A stretch of DNA of 6,107 bases from Candidatus Latescibacterota bacterium (GCA_022821935.1 JAJECR010000280.1:1-6107); one strand, 5' to 3'. Numbered from the stretch's first letter, positions 1 through 6,107 are shown. Program-made: numbers and translations. Notes: generated by a model from the sequence alone, not told the origin.

Positions 1-516
1 ATCGCGAACAGCCCGGTCCGCATGGAAATGGCCGAACGCATGGGGGCCGACGCGACTTTCATGTACAACGATCCCGACCTGGATGAAAAGCTGGACGACT
101 TCACCCACGGCGAGGGCGTCGACTTGGTCATTCTCACGGCCAATCCCTGGCCCGCCCTGCGCACGTCCTGCCAGATCGTGCGCGACAACGGACGGGTCGG
201 GATTGTGGCCCTGCCCGGGCGGGGAGAACCGCCGCTGGATTTCAATCCGCTGGACATGGAATGGTTCTATTTCAAGGGGATTTCCCTGGTCGCCGTCAAC
301 GGACGGACCGGTTACCTCTTCCCCTCGGACCGGGGCGACCGGAGGGACTGGAGCACCATGTGCCGCTTCACGCTGGACCTGATGGGGGAAGGCAAACTGG
401 AACCGAAGCGTCTCATTACGCACCGGATGCACTATTCGCAGATCAACGAAGCCTACGAGATGATATACCGGCGCGAGAAGAACATGATGGGCGTCGTGTT
501 CAACTGGAAGGACTGA
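1..516 (+). CDS. Zinc-binding/MDR-type alcohol dehydrogenase, C-terminal part (5' end outside window)
   Basis: The frame is open from base 1 to the TGA at 514-516, giving the last 171 residues of a protein whose start lies upstream. The visible part matches the second half of the NAD(P)-binding Rossmann domain of medium-chain dehydrogenases: a strand followed by RMEMAERMGAD (the usual 'R.elAk.lGAd' step), then GEGVDLVILTA and NGRVGIVALPG, which correspond to the 'g.GvDvv.e..g' and 'gGr.v..G' strands. The C-terminus, with ITHRMHYSQINEAYEMI, is the typical closing segment of the family. The catalytic zinc ligands and the GxGxxG loop would lie upstream, so activity and cofactor cannot be checked. 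The family oxidises alcohols or reduces carbonyls in the cytoplasm; the substrate here is unknown. The gene is followed after 3 bases by a PhyH oxygenase gene, which suggests consecutive steps in one pathway. The ATG at 22 is internal and not a likely start. Confidence 0.85.
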   Translation: MANSPVRMEMAERMGADATFMYNDPDLDEKLDDFTHGEGVDLVILTANPWPALRTSCQIVRDNGRVGIVALPGRGEPPLDFNPLDMEWFYFKGISLVAVNGRTGYLFPSDRGDRRDWSTMCRFTLDLMGEGKLEPKRLITHRMHYSQINEAYEMIYRREKNMMGVVFNWKD

Positions 517-519
517 GAC

Positions 520-1305
520 ATGGCCACAGGGTCGTTGTTGTCAGAAGAACAGAAAACCGCTTTTGACCGGGACGGCTACTTCATCGCGGAAGCGTTCCTG
601 TCAGCCGGTGAAGTCGAGTCCATACGGAACGAGATCACCGCGATCGTGGACCGGTACCCGGACGTTCCGGAAGAACTGGTACAGATCGAACCCGCCGTGC
701 GGCGGGGGGCGGTAAAGCCCGAACGCGTGGAACTCGGCGTGAGGAAACTCTTCAGGATGTCCCGCCACAACGAACTTTTCCGGTCCCTGGCCCACCACCC
801 CGCCATGGTGGGGATCGCCGTCGAATTGCTCGGTCCGGACGTCGCTTTGTTTCAAAGCATGCTCCTGATGAAACCGCCCCGGTTCGGCGGACAGAAGGTC
901 TGGCACCAGGACAACGCCTACTTCCGCCTGGAACCGAACGACGTCTTCGGGTTCTGGATCGCGCTGGACGACGCCGACGTGGAAAACGGCTGCATGCACG
1001 TCATTCCGGGCTCGCACCGCGAAGGGATCGGAGAACACGGAGGCGTGGCGGACGACTACGGGCTGGCTTCGGCGCCCACGGCGGATGACGCGGTAGCCTG
1101 TGTCATGAAATCCGGAGACGCCCTGGTGTTTCACGGCGAGACCTACCACTATACGCCGCCGAATACGACCGACCGGCGCCGCAGGGCACTCCAGTACCAC
1201 TACGCCTCGACGCACTGCCGGTCTTCGAAAGACAGCCCGTTCAAGTCGATAAAGTCCGAGGTGATCGTGGCGGGGGCGGGGACGGAAACACCGGCTGCCG
1301 GGTAG
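520..1305 (+). CDS. Phytanoyl-CoA dioxygenase (PhyH) family Fe(II)/2-oxoglutarate oxygenase
   Basis: A complete 261-residue protein of normal length for bacterial PhyH proteins. The N-terminus has the usual 'LSEEQ..AF.rDGYFI...FLS..EVE.IR' pattern (residues 7-36). The metal site is clear: VWHQDN gives His129 and Asp131, and the distal His is His210 in ETYHYTPPN. Arg221 lies 11 residues after it, the same spacing as His264/Arg275 of human PHYH, and should bind 2-oxoglutarate. The core segment ENGCMHVIPGSHREG (155-169) is diagnostic of the family. Such enzymes hydroxylate an organic substrate using O2 and 2-oxoglutarate in the cytoplasm; the substrate is not predictable. The start is supported by a Shine-Dalgarno GGAAGGA at 506-512, 7 bases before the ATG, inside the end of the dehydrogenase gene, so the two genes are co-transcribed and probably translationally coupled. 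All predicted catalytic residues are intact. Confidence 0.92.
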   Translation: MATGSLLSEEQKTAFDRDGYFIAEAFLSAGEVESIRNEITAIVDRYPDVPEELVQIEPAVRRGAVKPERVELGVRKLFRMSRHNELFRSLAHHPAMVGIAVELLGPDVALFQSMLLMKPPRFGGQKVWHQDNAYFRLEPNDVFGFWIALDDADVENGCMHVIPGSHREGIGEHGGVADDYGLASAPTADDAVACVMKSGDALVFHGETYHYTPPNTTDRRRRALQYHYASTHCRSSKDSPFKSIKSEVIVAGAGTETPAAG

Positions 1306-1318
1306 TACGCATAGCCGG
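1291..1318 (+). terminator. Weak hairpin at the convergent junction, possible terminator
   Basis: CCGGCT (1291-1296) pairs with AGCCGG (1313-1318) across a 16-base loop that contains the PhyH stop codon (TAG at 1303-1305). There is no T-run after it, so it is not a classical intrinsic terminator. Its position at the end of the plus-strand operon, facing the convergent transporter gene, is the main argument. Confidence 0.2.
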
Positions 1319-1388
1319 CGCGAACGCTCAGGACGACGCGTCGGCCGTAGGGCCGTAGGGTCAGAACTGGCGCGAACGCTCAGGACGA
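1317..1388. repeat. 20-bp direct repeat spanning the convergent gene junction
   Basis: The 20-base unit GGCGCGAACGCTCAGGACGA occurs perfectly at 1317-1336 and again at 1369-1388, a 52-base period. The second copy covers the stop codon and last codons of the minus-strand transporter gene (stop complement TCA at 1380-1382). The first copy therefore repeats that gene end just outside the reading frame. Between the copies lies an 8-base tandem duplication, GGCCGTAG twice at 1343-1358. This looks like a local slippage or duplication product; no function is evident. Confidence 0.85.
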
Positions 1389-3143
1389 GTCGCCGGTGTG
1401 GGTGTGGCGAACGTCCACCTTAAGCGTGATGATATCGGTATCGTGGTACTGCTGGTGGTGCACCGACGAAGCGAAGTGCCTCAATAGACGAAGCGAAACC
1501 TCCATCTCCTCTGGAGTCTCCACCGCCCTTTCGTCGCCCAGCAGCTCGATCCGGTCCTGCAGGTTTCCCTCTCCCGTGGCGGCCACCAGTTCGAGAACGG
1601 CACTTCCTTCCTCCCGATGCGCGACCAGAAGCAGGCGTTTTTGCGTGGTGGCGTCGTCTTCCTCGCGGGACAGTGAGAGCAGGGTCTCTTCACTCGCCGC
1701 CACGAGGCGGTCGGACATGGCGGAATCCCATCCGTTTCGCGTCGCGAATTCCTCCAGAAAAGTCTTGAATTTGGGTAACGCCGCCGGGGTCAGATCGGAT
1801 TCGAGCCGGTATCTCCGCGGAGAGGTCAGTTCCATGAACAGCGTCATGATCATGGCGGTAAGGCCGCCGGCCGTCATTCCGTTCTGCAAGAGTCCACCGG
1901 CGAAACCCGAGACAAGCTCAGGGAAAATGGCGTCATTCTGGAAACCTACGCCGATCCAGAAACTCACGCCGACGACCAGGCCCTTCCGGTAATCGATGCC
2001 ATCCTGGATGACCAGTTTCATCCCGATCACGAAGAGCAGAGACAGCAATACGATGAGGAATCCGCCTGCCACGGGATTCGGTATGGCCAGCACGACGGCG
2101 AGGAACTTCGGAATGAACGCGATCGCAATGAAGGCCGCGCCCACGACGACGCCCACCCTTCGAGCCGCCACGCCGGTCAACTCGGTCACGGCGATGCTCG
2201 TGGAATAGGTCGTATTGGGCACCGTCCCCAGGAGACCGGACAGCAGGTTGCCCAGACCGTCCGCCGCCACGGCGCCCTGGACGGCCCGGTAGTCCACCGC
2301 CCTGGGACGGCGCCAGGAAACCCGTTGAATGGCCACGGAGTCACCGATTGTTTCCACCGCGCCAACCAGCGTCACAAACATGAAGGCGGGCAGCAGCCCC
2401 CAGAATGCCGGTCCAAATGCAAGATCGATCCCAGGCCACGTGCCTTCAGGTAAACCCACCCATGGGGCGGCCGCCACCCGGGCGGTATCGTAGATCCCGA
2501 AGTAAGCACTGACGACGGACCCGGCCGCGATCCCGATCACGGGTGCCCAGAGCCGCAGCGAGGAGGTCGCCTTCAACGCGATGCCGATGGAGACCAGCAT
2601 GGTGACGGCAGCGATGATCAGGGCCGTGGACACGGGTTCGCCATCGGGCACGTCCCCGATCATATCGAAGGCGATGGGCATCACGGTAACCGAAATCAAC
2701 ATGATTACCGTACCGGATACCACGGGGGTCAGTATCCTGCGAAGCAGCGACAGGCGCGTAGACAGCAGAAACTGAAACAGGGAAGAGATGATGATGAGCG
2801 TGGCCATCAGCGGCGGCCCGCCCTGGACGAGAGCCGTAATGCACACCGCGATGAAACTGCCGGAGGTACCCATCATGAGCACGTAGCCGGCGCCGATCCT
2901 GCCAACCCGGAGCGCCTGGATGGCCGTGGTTATGCCACAGATCGCCGCGGCGGCGAAAACGCCCCAGGTCAGGTAGGTTTCGCTGGCGCCGCCGGCACGG
3001 CTCACGATCGCGACGGTCAGCACCACGCCGCCCACCGTGAGCAGCGCAATCTGCAGTCCGAGTCCGATCGTCAGCAGCACCGGCGGTCTTTCGTCCGCCT
3101 CGTACCGGACCCCGGACTGGCTGGCCATATTATCCCTGGTCAT
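1380..3143 (-). CDS. NCS2/UraA-like permease with C-terminal degenerate GHKL (RsbW-like) domain, copy A
   Basis: A 587-residue protein. Residues about 20-440 form a hydrophobic multi-span domain of the nucleobase/ascorbate (SLC23, NCS2) type, from YEADERPP before TM1, through GYVLMMGTSGSFIA in TM3 (87-99) and AVETIGDS in TM8 (262-269), to VPNTTYS (308-314) and AIPNPVAGGFLIV (353-365). Glu264 matches the conserved TM8 substrate glutamate. The NAT signature, usually Q/E-N-x-G-x4-T, reads TSIAVTELT at 315-323, so its polar residues are lost; the TM1 'QH' pair is Gln31-Ile32. Known members import uracil, xanthine or urate by cation symport; the substrate here is open. Residues about 450-579 form a soluble domain resembling the RsbW/SpoIIAB ATPase: SEETLLS (484-490) in place of the N-box, ATGEGN (522-527) in place of DxGxG, and a final LRLLRHFASS helix plus strand. 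The N-box Asn is Ser490 and the G1 Asp is Ala522, so ATP binding is doubtful. Met1 (3143) lacks a clear ribosome site; Met6 (3128) is an alternative start. Confidence 0.85.
   Translation of the reverse strand: MTRDNMASQSGVRYEADERPPVLLTIGLGLQIALLTVGGVVLTVAIVSRAGGASETYLTWGVFAAAAICGITTAIQALRVGRIGAGYVLMMGTSGSFIAVCITALVQGGPPLMATLIIISSLFQFLLSTRLSLLRRILTPVVSGTVIMLISVTVMPIAFDMIGDVPDGEPVSTALIIAAVTMLVSIGIALKATSSLRLWAPVIGIAAGSVVSAYFGIYDTARVAAAPWVGLPEGTWPGIDLAFGPAFWGLLPAFMFVTLVGAVETIGDSVAIQRVSWRRPRAVDYRAVQGAVAADGLGNLLSGLLGTVPNTTYSTSIAVTELTGVAARRVGVVVGAAFIAIAFIPKFLAVVLAIPNPVAGGFLIVLLSLLFVIGMKLVIQDGIDYRKGLVVGVSFWIGVGFQNDAIFPELVSGFAGGLLQNGMTAGGLTAMIMTLFMELTSPRRYRLESDLTPAALPKFKTFLEEFATRNGWDSAMSDRLVAASEETLLSLSREEDDATTQKRLLLVAHREEGSAVLELVAATGEGNLQDRIELLGDERAVETPEEMEVSLRLLRHFASSVHHQQYHDTDIITLKVDVRHTHTGDSS
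3133..3137 (-). promoter_or_regulatory. Possible ribosome binding site favouring an internal start of permease copy A
   Basis: Read on the minus strand, AGGGA at 3137-3133 lies 4 bases before the ATG at 3128-3126 (Met6). The longer start at 3143 has only an AT-rich, non-purine leader. Using Met6 would begin the protein MASQSGVRYEAD. The paralogue also has ten residues before GVRYEAD, which argues for Met1, so the start remains undecided. Confidence 0.3.
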
Positions 3144-3215
3144 GAATTCGCCATTCGACTAGCGTGGATCTGCATTGATCAGCATCTGAGATTACTGAGG
3201 ATACCGCACAAAGAA

Positions 3216-3254
3216 CCAAAATAACGGAACGGAAATCCGGGTCAAGATGTTCCG
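3216..3254 (-). terminator. Possible intrinsic terminator after permease copy B
   Basis: On the minus strand, CGGAAC (3254-3249) can pair with GTTCCG (3230-3225) over an 18-base loop that includes the TGA stop of copy B (3244-3242). The hairpin is followed directly by the T-rich TTATTTT (3224-3218). The stem is only six pairs, so termination is probably partial and may reduce, rather than stop, read-through into copy A. The rest of the 98-base gap to the copy A start has no convincing promoter. Confidence 0.35.
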
Positions 3255-5005
3255 GCAGAAGTGGATGGCCGAATGTCCACCCAAAGGGTGATGATATCGG
3301 TATCATGGTACTGCTGGTGCCGCACCGAAGTCGCGAAGTGTCTCAGTAGACGCAGCGAGACCTCCAATTCCTCCGGTGTCTCTACGGCCCGTTCGTCACC
3401 GAGCAGCTCGATCCTGTCCTGGAGATTGCCTTCGCCTGTAGCTACGACCAGTTCGAGGACCGCGCCCGTACCTTCCCGGTGCGCTACCAGAAGCAGCCTC
3501 CGGCGCTGGCCTGACTCACCCTGTCCCGGATTCAGCGTCAGCATCGTTTCTTCGCTGGCGGCGACGAGCCGGTCCGCCGTCACCCCGTCCCATCCCTGTC
3601 GAGCGGCGAACACTTCCAGGAACTTCCGGATCTTCGGCAGCGCGGTGAGTTCGAAGTCCGTTTCCATGCGGTAACGGCGCGGCGCGGCCATCTCCAGGAA
3701 CAGCGTCATGAGCATCGCCGCCAGTCCTCCGGCCGTCATTCCGTTCCTCAGGAAGCCACCCGCGAAATCGGCGACCAGCGTAGGAAAGATCGCGTCGTTC
3801 TGAAACCCCACGCCGATCCAGAAACCGACTCCGGCGACAAGCCCGCTGCGGTAATCGATCCCATCCTGCACGACCAGTTTCATGCCAATGAGGAAAAGTA
3901 TGGCAAGCAAGACGATCAGGAAACTCCCCGCCACTGGATTCGGTATGGCAAGGACCACCGCGGGAACCTTTGGGACAAACGCGATGAGTATGTAGAGCAA
4001 CCCGACGACCAGTCCGACCATGCGGGAGGCCACGCCGGTCAACTCGGTCACCGCGATACTGGAGGAATAGGTGGTGTTGGGTAATGTGCCCATTAGTCCG
4101 GAAAGGAGATTGCCCGTGCCGTCCGCGGCGAGCGCGCCTTGCACGGCACGGTAATCCACCGCCCGGGGTCGTCGCCACGATATGCGCTGGATCGCGACCG
4201 AGTCTCCAATCGTATCCACCGCATCCACCAGCGTTACGAACAGGAAGGCGGGAAGCAACGCCCAGAATGCGGGGCCGAACGAGAGATCGACACCCGGCCA
4301 GTTACCCGCCGGAAACCCGAGCCAGGGCGCGGCGGCCACGCTATTCGTGTCGTACAGGCCGAAGAATCCACTCACTATGGATCCCGCGACTATGCCGATC
4401 ACGGGCGCCCACAACCGCAGCGATGACGTGGCCTTCAATGCGATGACGATAGTAACCAGCAGGGTCGTCAGCACCGTCACCGGAGCGGATGACGCCGGAA
4501 GCCCTTCGGGAACATCTCCCAGCATGTTGAATGCGACGGGCATAATCGAGACGGGAATCAGCATGATGACCGTACCCGTAACGACCGGTGTCAGGATTCT
4601 GCGAAACAGGGAAAGGCGGGCGGACAGCAGGAACTGGAAGAGCGATGAGACGATGATAAGGGTAGCCATCAGCGCCGGCCCGCCTTCCAGTAGCGCTGTA
4701 ATGCAGATCGCGATGAAGCTGCCCGATGTACCCATCAGGAGTACGTAGCCGGCTCCTACGCGGCCGACACGCAGGACCTGGACGATCGTGGTGACTCCGG
4801 TGATGACCGCGGCGGCGAACACCGCCCACGCCAGGTAGGCTTCCGACGCGCCTCCGGCGCGGCTCACGATGGCCACCTTCAGGAACACCCCGCCAACGGT
4901 AAGCAGGGCGAACTGGAGTCCGAGGCCGATTGCAAGGAGGACCGGCGGTCGTTCGTCCGCTTCATAGCGAACGCCTGATTGAGTGTTTGTGGTATTTTTG
5001 TCCAT
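3242..5005 (-). CDS. NCS2/UraA-like permease with C-terminal degenerate GHKL (RsbW-like) domain, copy B
   Basis: A 587-residue paralogue of the downstream permease; the two align end to end without gaps at about 75% identity. It has the same architecture: NCS2-type membrane domain (about 20-440), variable linker (451-500), then the RsbW/SpoIIAB-like domain. Informative differences sit in TM8, where copy A has GAVETIGDS and this copy has DAVDTIGDS (261-269), so the substrate glutamate is Asp264 and an extra Asp261 appears. The NAT motif region reads SSIAVTELT (315-323), again without the usual Gln/Glu and Asn, and the TM1 pair is Gln31-Phe32. In the C-domain Glu486 is kept, the N-box Asn is Thr490, and the G1 Asp is Ala522, as in copy A. 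These differences suggest a related but not identical substrate. The start at 5005 lacks a clear ribosome site. The oxygenase gene lies 80 bases upstream in the same direction, consistent with co-transcription. Confidence 0.85.
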   Translation of the reverse strand: MDKNTTNTQSGVRYEADERPPVLLAIGLGLQFALLTVGGVFLKVAIVSRAGGASEAYLAWAVFAAAVITGVTTIVQVLRVGRVGAGYVLLMGTSGSFIAICITALLEGGPALMATLIIVSSLFQFLLSARLSLFRRILTPVVTGTVIMLIPVSIMPVAFNMLGDVPEGLPASSAPVTVLTTLLVTIVIALKATSSLRLWAPVIGIVAGSIVSGFFGLYDTNSVAAAPWLGFPAGNWPGVDLSFGPAFWALLPAFLFVTLVDAVDTIGDSVAIQRISWRRPRAVDYRAVQGALAADGTGNLLSGLMGTLPNTTYSSSIAVTELTGVASRMVGLVVGLLYILIAFVPKVPAVVLAIPNPVAGSFLIVLLAILFLIGMKLVVQDGIDYRSGLVAGVGFWIGVGFQNDAIFPTLVADFAGGFLRNGMTAGGLAAMLMTLFLEMAAPRRYRMETDFELTALPKIRKFLEVFAARQGWDGVTADRLVAASEETMLTLNPGQGESGQRRRLLLVAHREGTGAVLELVVATGEGNLQDRIELLGDERAVETPEELEVSLRLLRHFATSVRHQQYHDTDIITLWVDIRPSTSAGTS

Positions 5006-5085
5006 GAACGGGTGAGACTCATTCGTTCTGTGTTATGGAAGGTCTGTTGCCCGGCGAGGAGCTAAGTCACCGGTACAGCCATGAA

Positions 5086-5919
5086 TCAGTCCGATTCGAA
5101 CAACCGCTGCCATTCCTCGTGGCCTGTTGCGACCTTGTCGGGATTTTCCCTGCTGCGGGCGATAAAACCCGGCACATCGTCCCTTCCCGTGGGCTTTCGC
5201 CAGTCGCTGTACCGGATATCCAGGCTCCACCGTATGTGATCCGAGAAATTCGGCGCGGAACGGTGCACCGTAGTGTGCTGCAGCAGGAGCACGCCGCCCC
5301 TGGGAACGGGACAGGACACCCGTTCGCCGGCGGGCAGGGCTGCCGGATCGATGTTCTCGGGCGAATCCTCGAAGGGCAGGCGTTCACTGCGGTGACTGCC
5401 GCGGATCACCTCAAGGCAGCCGTTTTGCTCATTCGTATCTACCAGGGGCAGCCAGAAATTGACCATGAAGGTCTGCATTACGTCGGGATCCAGAAAACCG
5501 ATGTCCTGGTGCCAGTCCACGATGGAAGTCCTGTCCGGGAGCTTGGCCCGTGAGTTGAACTGGGGGTGGACGAGGATCTCCGGACCGATGAGGGATTCGA
5601 CCACGTCGAGAATCCCGGGCAGGGTCATGACGTGAAACATGCCCGCCGTCTTCCGTTTGCCCAGTACGGCTTCCATCAACTCCTTGCAACACCCGCCCAT
5701 CTCTTCGTGAATCAGGTACAGCCTGCGCTCGAAAGGCTCATTCGTGAACCGGTTTCCCAGTTTACCGTCCGCGTAGTATCTTTCCGCCCATGCATCGACG
5801 ACCTCGTTCAACTCCTCGATCAAGGGATTAAGTGAAGCGGGGTCGAACAGCCTTTCGATGGGAAGGAAACCTTCTTCGAGATACTGGCGGATCTGATGTT
5901 CGGTCAAACCGGCCGTCAT
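5086..5919 (-). CDS. Phytanoyl-CoA dioxygenase (PhyH) family Fe(II)/2-oxoglutarate oxygenase, second type
   Basis: A complete 277-residue cytoplasmic oxygenase of usual family length. The N-terminus LTEHQIRQYLEEGFLPIERLF (from residue 5) is the family's opening helix and strand. The iron site is WHQD with His137 and Asp139, and the distal His is His219 in TTVHRSAPN. Arg230, 11 residues later, is the expected 2-oxoglutarate anchor. EQNGCLEVIRGSHRS (164-178) is the core family segment. All predicted cofactor residues are present. It resembles the other PhyH protein of the window mainly in these motifs, so it is a different subfamily and not a recent duplicate. The start is supported by AGGA on the minus strand at 5931-5928, 8 bases before the ATG. 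It is the first gene of a possible unit with the two permeases, so its substrate may be what they import (inference). A tandem 20-bp repeat lies about 30 bases upstream of the start and may control it. Confidence 0.92.
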   Translation of the reverse strand: MTAGLTEHQIRQYLEEGFLPIERLFDPASLNPLIEELNEVVDAWAERYYADGKLGNRFTNEPFERRLYLIHEEMGGCCKELMEAVLGKRKTAGMFHVMTLPGILDVVESLIGPEILVHPQFNSRAKLPDRTSIVDWHQDIGFLDPDVMQTFMVNFWLPLVDTNEQNGCLEVIRGSHRSERLPFEDSPENIDPAALPAGERVSCPVPRGGVLLLQHTTVHRSAPNFSDHIRWSLDIRYSDWRKPTGRDDVPGFIARSRENPDKVATGHEEWQRLFESD

Positions 5920-5947
5920 GGCGCGAATCCTAATGGTGGCTGGATCA

Positions 5948-5987
5948 GGTTAAGTCCACTGATGCGCGGTTAAGTCCATTGATGCGC
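5948..5987. repeat. Two tandem 20-bp repeats in the divergent control region (candidate operator)
   Basis: The unit GGTTAAGTCCACTGATGCGC at 5948-5967 is followed without spacer by a second copy at 5968-5987 that differs by a single base (C to T at unit position 12). The 20-base period is close to two helical turns, so two bound proteins would sit on the same face of the DNA. The repeat lies between the minus-strand oxygenase and the plus-strand gene at 6086, and its second unit overlaps the -35 box of the plus-strand promoter. This is the layout of a regulator site; the regulator is not in the window. Confidence 0.8.
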
Positions 5988-6007
5988 GAAAACGATATGG
6001 TTATACT
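5979..6007 (+). promoter_or_regulatory. Sigma-70-type promoter for the gene starting at 6086
   Basis: TTGATG (5979-5984) and TATACT (6002-6007) are separated by 17 bases, close to the consensus TTGACA-17-TATAAT. Transcription would start near 6014, leaving a leader of about 72 bases that contains a small hairpin (GAGGC 6050-6054 with GCCTC 6064-6068) just before the ribosome site. The -35 box lies within the second 20-bp repeat; the single base that distinguishes the two repeats turns CTGATG into TTGATG. I saw no comparably good promoter on the minus strand for the oxygenase gene. Confidence 0.6.
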
Positions 6008-6085
6008 CTGAAAAAGTCAATAACTCGCGTTCAGAAGGGCATCAAGGTCGAGGCGTCCCATTAGCCTCATTTTCGGAGGATTTCC

Positions 6086-6107
6086 ATGGCTTTCGACCTG
6101 GTTCTGT
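6086..6107 (+). CDS. Start of an unidentified gene, cut by the window end
   Basis: An ATG at 6086 is preceded by a strong Shine-Dalgarno GGAGGA (6075-6080) at a 5-base spacing and by a good promoter, so a gene very likely begins here. Only seven residues, MAFDLVL, are visible. This opening is common in amidohydrolases of the D-aminoacylase, dihydropyrimidinase or dihydroorotase kind, which would suit a neighbour of nucleobase-type permeases, but seven residues cannot establish a family. Confidence 0.6.

Noticed and set aside
601..1215. Long open frame antisense to the first PhyH gene (204 codons)
   Set aside because: It lies fully opposite a gene with clear catalytic motifs; its translation is Arg/His/Val-rich without a recognisable domain, as expected of a GC-rich shadow frame.
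3144..3241. Purine riboswitch or strong promoter upstream of permease copy A
   Set aside because: The 98-base gap shows no conserved riboswitch core and no well-spaced -35/-10 pair on the minus strand.
4182..4748. Open plus-strand frame of 188 codons inside permease copy B
   Set aside because: It is antisense to a conserved membrane-protein region and its product is low-complexity Ser/Thr/Arg-rich; the permease reading on the other strand is strongly supported by its paralogue.
1380..5005. SulP/SLC26 sulfate transporter with a STAS domain
   Set aside because: The membrane domain has NCS2-type motifs (PNTTYS, the TM8 VETIGD/VDTIGD segment), and the tail has a SEET helix and a GEG loop of GHKL type, not the STAS pattern.
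5006..5085. Separate promoter or terminator between the second PhyH gene and permease copy B
   Set aside because: No convincing -35/-10 pair or hairpin with T-run was found in these 80 bases; co-transcription is the simpler reading.
5948..5987. CRISPR-like array
   Set aside because: There are only two units, directly adjacent, with no spacers and no cas genes.

Overview
This is a GC-rich bacterial window with dense coding and short gaps. The gene mix is two phytanoyl-CoA dioxygenase (PhyH)-type Fe(II)/2-oxoglutarate oxygenases, a medium-chain (MDR) dehydrogenase and two nucleobase-permease-like transporters. Uncultured marine or soil lineages with many PhyH paralogues (for example Latescibacterota or Poribacteria) would fit, but that assignment is inference. 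No RNA gene, insertion sequence, CRISPR array or origin is visible.

Layout, left to right. (1) 1-1305, plus strand: the 3' end of an MDR dehydrogenase gene, then 3 bases later a complete PhyH oxygenase gene; these two form an operon. (2) 1306-1379: a short convergent junction with a 20-bp direct repeat and a weak hairpin. (3) 1380-5005, minus strand: two paralogous transporters, each 587 residues, which align without gaps at about 75% identity (hand count, 441/587). Each joins a UraA/NCS2 (SLC23)-like membrane domain to a C-terminal domain of about 130 residues that looks like a degenerate RsbW/SpoIIAB-type GHKL ATPase. (4) 5086-5919, minus strand: a second, only distantly similar PhyH oxygenase gene. 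It lies upstream of the transporters in the same direction, so PhyH, transporter B, transporter A may be one transcription unit, perhaps partly interrupted by a possible terminator after transporter B. (5) 5920-6085: a divergent control region with two tandem 20-bp repeats. The second repeat contains the -35 box of a good sigma-70-type promoter that drives a plus-strand gene starting at 6086 and cut off by the window end.

The content suggests uptake and oxidative breakdown of a small organic substrate: permeases import it, PhyH enzymes hydroxylate it and the dehydrogenase oxidises an alcohol. The substrate cannot be read from the sequence. The usual NCS2 substrate motif is altered in both permeases, so nucleobase transport should not be assumed. 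The most noteworthy items are the permease/pseudo-GHKL fusion, kept in two diverged copies, and the tandem-repeat operator candidate over the divergent promoter.
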